Part shown: one piece after another, positions 21,700-33,575 of the stretch
Layout of the letters: each line of letters starts with the position of its first letter
Position numbering within the stretch: the stretch's first letter is position 1
Origin: Culex pipiens pallens
Lineage: Eukaryota; Arthropoda; Insecta; Diptera; Culicidae
Assembly: GCF_016801865.2 (NCBI RefSeq)
Contig: NC_068938.1
Coordinates: 27,107,740-27,171,739 of the forward strand
Length of the DNA stretch: 64,000 bases
Direction of reading: 5' to 3'
Program-made: the position numbers and the translations under genes
Notes under the pieces: model-generated
Told to the model about the DNA's origin: nothing
Seen by the model: the letters and a program-made list of their open reading frames with translations, nothing else
Database searches by the model: none

Positions 21700-24206
21700 A
21701 AATTGCGAATTACATTTTTTTAAGACGCTTACGCCCTTCTCAAAAGTTATTATCGGAAAGGGTGGAGTAAAAAGTACCTGATACATTTCTGTTTTTGAAC
21801 TGGAATTACTGCTCTTGGCACCCAACAAATAATTACCTAATGTTTTCAAGTTATCGCAGTATTAGTCAAAATAAATTTAATAGCCAAGGGATATCTTGCC
21901 AGTTGTGACAGTCAACATCGGCCGATGAAGATCGGGCCTCGTCAGCAACGGGGCATAAACGTGACCTCTCCGCCCCCCTCATTTTCCAACCGCCCGAGGG
22001 GGGGTGGCAGATTGGAGAACAAGCAACATCATCAACACAGGCAACAACAGCAGACTGCCGAGAGGAAACCGGCCGAAAAAAAAGCGTAAGCATAAAGAAG
22101 ATATTAGATAGTCATTCGGGCTAGTTACATTTTTAATAGGAGAATAATGGCTGTGGCCGTGTTTATGTCCCTTCGAGCAGCGACCACCGCCGTTTGTGAG
22201 TGATCCGTTTTCGTGGGGTTTTCCCATCCCTCTCAGATGGGCGGAAAATGGTGATGGTTTACGCACCATAAAAAGAACACTTTGGAATAGACGTGACTAC
22301 AAGTGGTCGAGCCGAGTTTGCGCTTAATGTGTTGGGGGAGAGCGGGGATTGTTTGGCGTGATCATGGTTGAAATTTTAAAATTTAAATAGAATTCTTGAA
22401 TAATAATAGAATACAATAAAACACATTTCAAGTTAACCCCAACCTCCCTTAAACCATACCTTATCGAATCCTCGCCCTCCTCGCGAACGACGAAACGAAA
22501 CGAAAATATGTTGTTAATTACCGTCACAAAGTACGATTTATGGACCATTGATTCTCGGAGTGCCAACCGTGTGTGCGTTCGTGCCCTACGTGACGTGACA
22601 CGTGTGACGACCATTCACGGTGGCAAGAAGTCACCTCTCAGGTAGACACACACACTCCTGATCCTGATTTGATGCGTAAATGTTTGCGTTTTAGGGTGGT
22701 GGTGATTTCGCGGAATTGAACTCTGTGTGAACCTTTGGCGGTCAGTCGGAGATTTTGAGCCCGTGTCAACCTGGAAGGTGGGCGAGCCATGTGTCACGTG
22801 GCCCGAGAAAGGTCAATAAGGTTAATGTCCAGGCGGTGGGGTCGTGTTTGCATTTTGGTGTCAATTTCCGATTGCACACACGACGATGCTGTTGCACACT
22901 ATATGTTTGGTCAATGTTATCGCTGGTTCACTGGAGTCAAGGTGGGAATTTGGGTTTTGATCTGGATTGAAATTTCATCCGGATTAGGGATGGAATGTCA
23001 TCAGACTGTAGCCAGCTTGCTTGAATACTTGACTGGGCAAACCTTGTGCGACGCTTGATTAAATCTTGCTGGAATTTACAAGCCACATACAATTTATTTG
23101 TCAATGTCCAACAACTGTTCCAAACGTTGAAAAAATGTCAAAACTTTTCAATTTACATAATATTTATAACAAAAATTGTGTTTTTTTATTCAAATTGTTC
23201 ATAAATAAAATCAAATCTTCAAATCCCAAGTTTAATAAAATAAATTATAAAAAATTAAAAAATTTAAATGATATGGACATTTCAATGAAAAAAGATTTTT
23301 AAAGTGCATTTTACTTCTGCCCAGATGTTTTCAGTTATTGATTTTCAAAATTTTCAAGTATTGAGATCTTTAGAATTGTACAAATATGAATTCAAATCCG
23401 AAATAAGTTTCAAACATATAAAAACCGAACTATGCGAGATTCATCCCTTTTTGTTTAAAAATACACCATGTACATACTTCCAAGTGCTGCGCAAAATCAT
23501 ACTTTTTCCAGTTTAAACGCTGAATCTCGCCAATAGTTCATTTTAGTTTGAGGTCTACATTGATTATTATGTAAAATTGTCTGAGGAACACGATGGTGAT
23601 AAAATAAATCAAATAAAAATATAAGGAACAGGTCAAAATTGATTTTCAATACTTAAAACGTTAAAATATAATATTAGTGGGCATTTAAAGGTTAAAATTT
23701 TATTTTTATTGAATTTCTTTGACAATTTTCTATAAAATGCAACCTGTAGGAAATCTTTTGCTCAAGTATTTGCAAAATTATGATCAAAAGAAAAAAAGTT
23801 TTTTAGCAAAATCGTCAAAATTTGCCAAAAATAGAGGGATGGTCAGATCAGCACCAAACTTGGGATTTCTGTTAACTATCGATAGATGAACGTTCCCTCC
23901 AAGTTTGGTCCAAATCGGTGAAGGTCGAGTCCAAAAGTGTACTCAGTTGAGATGGAATGACCCATATTATAAAAATTTAAGTGTTCTCGAAAAATATCTT
24001 AATTTGTGATGATTGGATTACATTACAAAAAAAAACATTCATAATTTAAAAATGTTTTGTTAAAAATTTGAGGATATTTGCAATTATACGGTATTTTTGA
24101 AAATTTAAGTATTCGACATGAAAATTAATATGCATACAAAATTTCGCTTCGTTTGATACCTCTATTGTTAGTTATAAAAACTAACTTAATCCACCTATGT
24201 GGTTGA
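21700..24206. other. Intergenic DNA, no gene assigned
   Basis: A GC-richer stretch at 21,890-22,980 carries scattered frames of 60-96 codons on both strands without domains or splice support. The rest is AT-rich. Possibly an upstream region or intron of a gene outside the window. Confidence 0.35.
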
Positions 24207-24246
24207 TGCCTTCCTCACTTTTTACCAAAAATGGGTATATGAGTGG

Positions 24247-26060
24247 TTTCATCATTTTTTTAGATCCAGAAAAAAAGAACACAATGTATAACTTATGTGG
24301 TCATAACTCGAGACAGGGTTGCCAGATCTTCAATGTCTTGGACTCATTGGAAAGGCCTTTCAATTACCTAACCAACGATGGGTCGGATGATGGATCCGGA
24401 CATAGTTTACATACATTTAAGTGAGATCCGGCTTCAAAAAAGTACATAAATATCACTTAAGTGGTCATAACTCGAGACAGGGTTCCCAGATCTTCAATAT
24501 TTTGGACTCATTGGAAAGGCCTTTCAATTTCCTAACCAACGATAGGTTGGATGATGGATCCGGTCATAGTTTACACACATTTAAGTGAGATCCGGCTTAA
24601 AAAAAGTACATAAATATCACTTAAGTGGTCATAACTCGAGACAGGGTTGCCAGATCTGAAATGTTTTGGACTCATTGGAAAGGCCTTTCAAATACCTAAC
24701 CAACGATGGGTCGGATGATGGATCCAGACATAGTTTACATACATTTAAGTGAAATCCGGCTTCAAAAAAGTACATAAATATCACTTAAGTGGTCATAACT
24801 TAAGACAGGGTTGCCAGATCTTCAATGTCTTGGACTCATTGGAAAGGCCTTTCAATTACCTAACCAACGATGGGTCGGATGATGGATCCGGACATAGTTT
24901 ACATACATTTAAGTGAGATCCGGCTTCAAAAAAGTACATAAATATCACTTAAGTGGTCATAACTCGAGACAGGGTTGCCAGATCTTCAATGTTGTGGACT
25001 CATTGGAAAGGCCTTTCAATTACCTAACCAACGATGGGTCGGATGATGGATCCAGACATAGTTTACATACATTTAAGTGAGATCCGGCTTCAATAAAGTA
25101 CATAAATATCACTTAAGTGGTCATAACTCGAGACAGGGTTCCCAGATCTTCAATGTTTTGGACTCATTGGAAAGGCCTTTCAATTTCCTAACCAACGATG
25201 GGTTGGATGATGGATCCAGACATAGTTTGCATACATTTAAGTGAGATCCGGCTTCAAAAAAGTACATAAATAACACTTAAGTGTTAATAACTCGAGACAG
25301 GGTTGCCAGATCTTCAATGTTTTGTACTCATTGGTAAGGCCTTTCAATTACCTTACCAATGATGGGTCGGATGATGGATCCGGACATAGTTTACATACAT
25401 TTAAGTGAGATCCGGCTTCAAAAAAGTACATAAATATCACTTAAGTGGTCATAACTCGAGACAGGGTTGCCAGATCTTCAATGTTTTGGACTCATTGGAA
25501 AGGCCTTTTAATTACCTAACCAACGATGGGTCGGATGATGGATCCAGACATATTTTACATACATTTAAGTGAAATCCGGCTTCAAAAAAGTACATAAATA
25601 TCACTTAAGTGATCATAACTTAAGACAGGGTTGCCAGATCTTCAATGTCTTGGACTCATTGGAAAGGCCTTTTAAAAAGGCTTTTTACCAACGATGGGTT
25701 GGATGATGGATCCAGACATAGTTTACATACATTTAAGTGAGATCCGGCTTCAAAAAAGTACATAAATATCACTTAAGTGGTCATAACTCGAGACAGGGTT
25801 CCCAGATCTTCAATGTTTTGGACTCATTGGAAAGGCCTTTCAATTACCTAATCAACGATGGGTCGGATGATGGATCCGGACATAGTTTACATACATTTAA
25901 GTGAGATCCGGCTTCAAAAAAGTACATAAATATCACCTAAGTGGTCATAACTCGAGACAGGGTTGCCAGATCTTCAATGTCTTGGACTCATTGGAAAGGC
26001 CTTTCAATAACCTAATCAACGATGGGTCGTATGATGGATCCGGACATCGTTTACATGCAT
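24247..26060 (+). repeat. Eleven tandem 164-bp units
   Basis: The marker AGACAGGGTT recurs at 24311, 24475, 24639, 24803, 24967, 25131, 25295, 25459, 25623, 25791 and 25955. The spacing is 164 bp with one 168. Each unit holds the palindrome CACTTAAGTG or a variant, and a GGATGATGGATCC stretch. Variant sharing suggests a five-unit duplication (see findings). Confidence 0.93.
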
Positions 26061-26233
26061 ATAATTAAGATCCGGGTATTTGTAAAAACACATTTTTATG
26101 CATAACTTTTGAACTACTTATCGAAACTTCAAACAATTCAATAGCGATGTATGGGACCCTAAACCAAGTCGAATGCAACTGGTTCGATCAAAATCGGTTC
26201 AGCCAGTGCTGAGAAAACTTAGTGAGAATTTTG

Positions 26234-26283
26234 GTCACATACATACATACACACACATACACACACACATACACACACACAGA
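26234..26283 (+). repeat. CA/CATA microsatellite
   Basis: Alternating CATA and CACA units just before the right end of the TIR element. Confidence 0.85.
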
Positions 26284-26404
26284 CATTTGTTCAGTTTTCG
26301 ATTCTGAGTAGATATGTATACATGAAGGTGGGTCTAGGAGTTTTTAATAGAAAGTTCATTTTTAGAGCAGGATTATAGCCTTACCTCAGTGAGGAAGGCA
26401 AAAT

Positions 26405-28695
26405 TGTTGTATTTTTGAAAAAAAAATCGGTAGGTTGTGAAAACTTTAGTATTTTACTGAAAAAAATAATCAGATGAGAATACATAAAAATTCAGCTTCA
26501 TTTGATACCCATATTGCATATAATGATTATTTTAGTACTTTAAAAAAACGGCATTTTGTGAATTTTTTCTAGTTTTTTTAAGCCATAGCCATTATTGTTA
26601 AACGTAATATTATCGAGAATAATTTTATCGATCAACATCCTTAATCAGGAGTTCATAACGCATAATATATTTTTCGGAAAATAGGCCACAATTTTGTTTT
26701 CAATACGCGTAGGAAACATTAATAGTTGAACTTTTGATGGAAATTGTTTGAGAACTGAAAATCAAAACCAAACATCTGAAAATGCCGTTTTAACCGTGTC
26801 TTGACCATGGTACCTATGCCATAATTTTATTTTTAACGGATTGTCTGAAAATAATTTGATCGTCTTTTTTCGAAAATTTCAATTTCATTCTCAAAATTGT
26901 TTTTTATCCGGCGCTCGCAACACGAAAATTGTAAATCAAACTTAAAAATCAAAATACAGGTACGGGAATGAATGACTCGCAAGACCTGTAATGTTTGAGT
27001 ACCAAAATGTTCGTAATAAAAAGACAAAGCTTTTGACGCCTCAAAATGAATATTTACAGCGCCATGTCTTTGTTGAAAAAAAAAAAATTTAAATATTATA
27101 GATAAGCCATTGCAATGGCCAATTTTTATCATACAAAAAATCAAAATTTATCTGTGATTCTTTCAATTAATGTATTACATGTTAGAGTTTAAATAAAAAT
27201 AAGATTTTATGTTGGAATTTAAAAAATATTTACAATTGATAGTTTGAGGAAAATATCCTTCAAGTTTATCAAAAGTACTTCTAAAATAAAACGTTAATAC
27301 CCTTTGGAATCTACTGTTTTGATAAACTGCCAAAGTGTTGCAAAATATTTCAAAGAACCAATCCAATTTGCTTCCTCGACAAACACTGTGTGATTTCCAA
27401 CATTCCAAGAAAAACTCCTGGAACCACCCCAAAAACGTGCCCGCGCCACGCTTCCACCGCGGGATATAAGATTGATGATCAACAGTCCGATAATTAGTGC
27501 TCACTCCGTGGGTAATTGCTCAATTTATTGGAAAATTAGTGCCCACAATCAAAACACGATTTACGGTCGTGTTTTCCCGCCCCAATCTGCCACCCCCCAA
27601 AGTTAGTCCTTTTTATATCATGTTATTTTTTCTCATTCACAATAAAAAAAGGCACACGAACCAAAAATTATGACCAATAATCGAAAATTACATTTCAATT
27701 TCCTCAGCAACAGGACGCAACAAATCAATAAGTTCTGCCTTTTTCGTCTTCTTGCTCTTTTTGTGTGCGCCATAAAGTAGCCCCTAATTTTACGCAGTAT
27801 TTTTTTTTTTTGCACAGAACGACAAGGACCAGGGTTCTGGAGGACACTCCTCGAGGAGCCATCTATCGAGAGGGATAGAAATCGAAGCGCACCGGAAATA
27901 GAATCTCAATCGACGTTATTTACGACGAACTGAGAATCGCTTAGCCGTGCGAGGAGAGCAAGAACAAAGTCAATCCGGCAGGAAAAAGGGCAGTTTTGGG
28001 AAGGGTTTTTTTGTGGGGTGGGAGCGGGTATTGGCCCCGAAAAAGGATTACCCCCACCGGAAACATTTAGATAAGGGCAAACGGAATCGGACGGAAAGAA
28101 ACGAGAATCGAAAACGAGTAGCTGGCTGGAGTCTATCTCATCTCTGAGGAATATTGAGAACGCAAGCGGAAGGAGTCTCTTTCATCGGGTTGACTTCGAA
28201 AGGGTTCTCTGCGGAAGAGTGAAACTTGGGAAGAAAGCACGCGGACAAATGTGAATATAAAAGAAAATTGGAATGTGATGACCAAATGACGGACTGAGAA
28301 TCGGGTTGGCAGAGGGCATTCTGTCTGGGTAAGGTTGAAAATGTGTCAATCCACCTAACATGAACATTATTGTTACTTTCAGACATAAAGTATAAAAAAA
28401 TCAACCGGAAAACGTACAACATCATCTTTGGACAATTTCACACTAAGAAATGCTAAAATTAGTTTCTAAATTACAAGTTTGAAGCATTTTGGAAACAGAA
28501 ACCAAAAATATCTTTAGATTTACATGCATTTTTAGTTAAATTATTTTAAATTCTTATACTACAAAATTGATGTTAGAGGCAATAAAAAACAATAATTTAT
28601 GAAAAAATCCCGATTTTTTTATTTACATTTTCATCACTAAATATTAATTTACCAAATGTATTGTGCAAAAATGATGATTGTAAGAAAAATCATGA
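26405..28695. other. Intergenic DNA, no gene seen
   Basis: AT-rich to 27,300, with a more GC-balanced stretch at 27,800-28,420. Frames are at most about 110 codons with no recognisable domain. Confidence 0.4.
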
Positions 28696-28699
28696 ATAA

Positions 28700-28995
28700 G
28701 ACCGTTGCAAATATGCAAATATTTTTTAAAGTCTATGTCACCCCCCTTCAAAGTCGGCCCGAAAAGCCAGAAGGCAAAACATTTTTCGAAAGAATTTTAA
28801 TTAAAAAAGAAGTTTAATTCACTGAAAACCTTTTTAAAGGCATTTTCCTGCGTTTATAATTATATTTAGCATGTTCGAACTCCATTAAAAATATTATGTT
28901 TTTTTATGAAATACCAATACAGTCCCCCATAAAGTGTTTTTGCGAAAAAAAATCCGTCAATACACAGATATTTAGAAAACTAATGATTGGAAAAC
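28700..28995 (+). repeat. Unoccupied relative of the repeat at 2,821-4,460
   Basis: CATTTTCCTGCGTTTATAAT, the TTTAGCATGTT stretch and GAAATACCAAT followed directly by ACAGTCCC parallel the interrupted copy, here without the 1.34-kb TIR element. Confidence 0.7.
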
Positions 28996-29162
28996 AACTG
29001 GAGCAGTGTAAAATATTTGAAACGGCCTAATATCACATCTGAAAAAAAATTGCAATCGATAATGACCCTACATTTATTTATTTTTTTTTTTTTTTGTAAA
29101 TTGCACCGTTTTTCGAGTAATTAGCATTTAATATTGAAATTATTGGAAAACTGTTCAAAAGT

Positions 29163-29350
29163 ATTCCCGATCCCGATGATGCTATGAGACGCGGGTTCGA
29201 TTCCCGCCTTATCCACTGAGCTTCTATCGGATGGTGAAGTAAAACGTCGGTCCCGGTTTCTCCTGTCTCGTCAGAGGCGCTGGAGCAGAAATCCCACGAT
29301 AGAGGAAGGCCATGCCCCGGGGGGCGTAGTGCCAATAGTTTCGTTTTTTT
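29163..29350 (+). mobile_element. 5'-truncated tRNA-derived SINE (TSD TTCAAAAGT)
   Basis: Matches the SINE at 61,751-61,977 from its CGATCCCGATGATGC point to the GTGCCAATAGTTTCG end. Box B (GGGTTCGATTCCC) is kept but box A is missing. A 9-bp direct repeat TTCAAAAGT flanks it (29,154-29,162 and 29,351-29,359). The minus-strand 104-codon frame over it is a SINE shadow. Confidence 0.85.
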
Positions 29351-29589
29351 TTCAAAAGTTTTCAACATTTCATGAAAACTGGGAAAATTCACTACAATTT
29401 TCCTCTAATGATTTTATTAAAAGAAATTAAATTTTCATATAATTTGCCCTCATTTTTCGATGTATCGAAAACTATTGATTTGATTTTTAAAACAGCAAGA
29501 CATAAATTTGTGCTTTCTTTTGTAAATAAAAAAATAAGTGAAAAATTCTTCCTAAACATTACCAAATGATTAAAAAATCTCTTCTCAGC

Positions 29590-29880
29590 GACCGGTAGTC
29601 TGATCAGCTAAATCAGCTAAATTTTCAAAAATTATGCCTCCTTTACTATATTCCGAGGTGCATTTTTATGGAAAATTCTAAATAATGATATTTCATTTTG
29701 CTGAAGACCAAAATCGATCACAAAATTCTTTCTCAAGATATATTTTTCGCAATTGACATACCCATTTTGTATGACCGTAGAGCTGTATTAAGACTTGTAT
29801 GGAGAAACTTATGATGCAAAATGCCTTATATTTAGAAATAAAAACAAAAATGCAAAGTTTTTTTTTATAACCCTCACTCT
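29590..29880 (+). repeat. Degenerate fragment of the element A/B family
   Basis: Contains a diverged form of the TTGTATG..TGTATGGAGA section near the family's termini. Ends not defined. Confidence 0.4.
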
Positions 29881-29884
29881 TGAC

Positions 29885-30925
29885 TCTTGAGCAAAAAAAA
29901 AATTAGCGGCGGTCTTAAGAAAACAAATAAAAACTGTAAATGCGGAAGCACCATACTGACATTAAAAAATATTTACCAATGGTAAAAATGGAAAAGTTCA
30001 AAAACCGTATTAGTTAAAATTATTGACGATTGTACAGGCAAAAAAAACAATTAAACTATCTTTAATTTTCTCCTACACCTCAAACGTGAACAACCCAAAA
30101 ATAAATTCCGTAAAAGTAGACATCCAAAAAGAAAGAAATTATTAAGAAATTGAAAAAGTTTTTTTAATAGTGAAATTTATCAAAATAATTTCAAACATTT
30201 TTTTCATGTGCAAAGTAAAAACAACGCTTTTTTTTGTTTTGCAAATTTCACAACATGAACTAGTGCATTCATCCCGGGATTTCAATGTGTTATGCTCCGA
30301 AGTTTTTCCAAAACTGGAAATTCCCGAATACTGAGAATTTTATATTTTGTCTTGGGTTTTCCGAAACTGATGAAAAAAAAATTACATATTAATTTATCTT
30401 ATTGTTATATTCGTTTTTTATTAATATTTTAACATTTTCTATATGTGTAACGAATGTAACGAATCGGAACAGCTTTTTAAGCTATATTTTTGCAAACTAT
30501 TTTATTTCATTAATTAATCAATTTCGGTTGAAACAGGAATAGAAAAATGATATTAGAACATCAATTCGCTAATGAAATGGTGTAAAATATGCTGTTTCTC
30601 TAATTATTTTGGCCAAGGAACCCCCAGAAAAATTTTGAGCCCGATCGGAGAACTTTTTTCGGTTTAGGCTTTATCTTCATAAATGAGCTAACAACCGGAA
30701 GCTGGTTCAACTTAATTGACAGTTTAGTTATTTTCTTTATCATACTCCAGAATCATAAAATTTATTTTTAAATTGTCTCCGTGATCAGTTTGAGAGAGTG
30801 TGTTTTGACACATAAAGTTAAAATGAAAAAAAAACATGCAGCAATTATGTTTTTCATGACAAATTACTTTTCTAAAACAAATCTTACTGGTTTCAGCCCT
30901 TGAACAAAATGGTTTTTTAGTTTTC
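29885..30925. other. AT-rich intergenic DNA, nothing recognised
   Basis: No gene, tRNA or clear repeat terminus. Confidence 0.45.
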
Positions 30926-30931
30926 CTTAAT

Positions 30932-31081
30932 GGCGTCATCCATAAAGTATGTCACGCTCTAGGGGGGGAGGGGGGGTCTGAAGAAGTGTGACATTGCATG
31001 TTTTAAGTATAGGAACAGCGTGACAAAGGGGGGGGGTAAATTTTGGCTGATTTTTGCGTGACGTACTTTATGGATGAAGCC
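30932..31081. mobile_element. 150-bp MITE with 26-bp terminal inverted repeats
   Basis: The left end GGCGTCATCCATAAAGTATG and the right end (GGCTTCATCCATAAAGTACG on minus) match over 26 bp with two differences. TAA lies to the right and TAA plus one T to the left, which would fit a PIF/Harbinger-type 3-bp TSD. Internal G runs near 30,961 and 31,029. Confidence 0.78.
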
Positions 31082-31084
31082 TAA

Positions 31085-33540
31085 AATCTTACTTCTCGTG
31101 TTTGTTTCACCTCAAACAATTCAATGTTTTCAAATTTCAAGTTTGAAAAAATATTTTTTGTATTTTTTGGGCACCTCTCAAACAACACAAAGTAATTTTT
31201 CAATTATTTGTTTATGGTTCTTTAATGTCACATGATTTTCAGGTTTATAATTGATTTCACTTGAAACATTTTCACAGCACATAAACATGATTTAAATTCT
31301 ACGATAAATTAACAACATTTTACAATCAGTCTTCCATTTTTTCCTATTAAACCCTCTTACACCCATTTTTGCAGAAATTTACAAATTTCCCGGCAAACGG
31401 GAAATATTTCTTTTTTCGGGAACTCCTGGGTTTTTTTTCAGGGACGGGAAATTGGACGCTCTATCCTGTGGTTTTGAAACTTATATATATTTTTAATGTA
31501 TTGCAAAAATGTTTAAAGGAGCATTTCAATAATATCCCGTGATACCGGGAATACCAGGGATATTGAAAATTCAAATGACACGCTAAACTGAAATATTAAG
31601 AAATTTTGATTCATCAATTAAATTCTCAAAAAATACCCATTCTAGGATTATAAAATCTGGAGAATAACTCATTTCAATGTTTTTGCTCTAGTATCTAGTT
31701 TTGTTTAAAAATAATTTTAAATTTATTTTATTTGTGACGGTTTTTGTAAGAAACTTGTATAATTGTGAAGTTCAGTTTTTATCACCGACCCCGGGGGGTC
31801 GTTTATTGGTTTCTCTGGATGAAAACTTTAAAATTATAACAATATGTCAGTATTTTTCATACCAAATATGAGTGGGAGTCTAGAATAATCTCTTATTGAA
31901 TTTAAAGCATTTCCCATAGAGGAACTCCAAAAAAGACCACCAATTTTCCCGAGTCAACACGCTTGACGAATTAAACGCTTCGACAAGGGTTCGCTTGTCG
32001 AACCGAATCCGACAGGAGGTGGCGGCGCTGAAACCAGGAAATTTGATAGATTTAAACGGAAAATTGACAAAATGCGGGGTAATTGAGGGAGGAAAAGTCG
32101 GGCAATCTGATCTCCATCATTCCGGCCGAGTGTCGATATCGATGACGATCCGGTGAACCCTCCCTCCAGAAGGGATGTGTGACACTGTGGAATGCACCGC
32201 CCGGAAACCGAATCTGGGCCAAGCGACCAATCAATCGAAATCGAATCCGAATCAAATTCCGGTGGGCTTCAAACGGGGGGCGCTGCCAAAATGTGGCACC
32301 CTTTTTTCACGAATGGAGGCAGCATTTAAAGCGCATTTTTGTGGGGGGAAAATTCTTCACGACTTTCAACGCTTCTTCGCGGCACAAAATGTCACACATA
32401 CACATTGTCACATACCCACACACATCGCAATAAATTCCATTCCGAAGAGCTGCCACAATCCGCTTTTACGCAATTTTCCCGACTTTTAACACTTCCAGCG
32501 GGACAACTAGAGCAGTAATAATGTGATTGTTATGTTCGCGGCGCGCGCGAGGGCGGTTTTTCTTTGGCGCGGAAAATCGCGACTTTCCGAGGGAGAGACA
32601 GAGAGGGGAGAGGAAAAGAGGATGATAGGGTTGGATAAGCAAAGAAGAAGCTTTGGAATTTGCGTGACTTTTTGCGATCTTTTTCAACGTGTGACACGTG
32701 AATTTAAGGTGGGAAATGGTTTTTAAACAAGTTGTGTTGAATTGATAAAATTTCAATATTTATATTTAATAATAAAATTGTGCCAAAGCAAAAAAAAATC
32801 CTTTTTTCTAAGCTTCAAAAGTTACAGGAATTATTTAAAATTTATGTTAAACAAAACCACAAAATTAAAGTATAAAAATGTTAAAAAAAAAGGTCAAGGC
32901 AACAAACGGAACAGCTAATTTCACCACAAACTGTCAACATTCTTCCACCTACATGACGTTAAGGCGCTCGGGGGCAAGCGCGTAAAAATTTCAATAAACA
33001 TCTGCGTAAAAATAAAGAAGAGATAAAAAGCCCGTTCTAACGCAAGTCTACCCACACAAACACGCACACACACACACGTGTGGCAGATCCCAGCCATATA
33101 TCATCACGTGTGTGGCATATCGTCGCTGGCAACCACCGCAGCCAGCCAGAAAGGTGCAAATTTAAAAAGCTATGATTAACTGCCGCTGACATTGCGATGG
33201 GGTTTCACTTCCCTGTTCCGAGGAACGAACGGGAAGAGTAAAATAAATGTCTCATTTTAAATCTGGCTGGCCTCAACGAATGAATAATAAAAATTATGTC
33301 ATGTTAGGAGCATTGATTAAATAATAGAAGAGGAGTCCAAATATAAAATGTTTTGAGTAAGCTTGAGTCATTTTCTTTATTTTTTTCAATCATGGTAAGA
33401 TGTACAAGGTAAATGATTTTTTCAACATTTTCTCTAAACATTTAAAAATTTAAGATAGTTACAGCCAATTTACGTTTATGATTAAATTTACAAAAAAGTT
33501 AGAGTAAATAATAAAATAATAATCATTATAAAATAATAAT
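31085..33540. other. Intergenic DNA, no gene assigned
   Basis: AT-rich to 31,900. A GC-richer segment follows (31,950-32,700) where short frames occur on both strands without domains. A CA run lies at 33,057-33,080. Confidence 0.4.
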
Positions 33541-33544
33541 AGTT

Positions 33545-33575
33545 GAAAGTTAAAGTTAAAAGTTAAAAGTTAAAT
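33545..33575 (+). repeat. Left remnant of the (GTTAAAA)n satellite
   Basis: About four units, the last reading GTTAAAT, directly before element B. They join in phase with the main array at 35,357 when element B and one TSD copy are removed. Confidence 0.8.

Larger units (their letters stand above)
24207..26400. mobile_element. TIR element carrying an internal 164-bp tandem array
   Basis: The outer ends share a 13-bp inverted repeat: TGCCTTCCTCACT at 24,207 and AGTGAGGAAGGCA ending at 26,400. Between them lie eleven tandem units (separate entry) and, near the right end, a CA/CATA run at 26,234-26,283. No transposase frame. The TSD was not resolved. Confidence 0.65.

Noticed and set aside
24247..26060. 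CRISPR-like regular repeat array
   Set aside because: Units are head-to-tail 164-bp repeats without unique spacers, in a eukaryotic genome.
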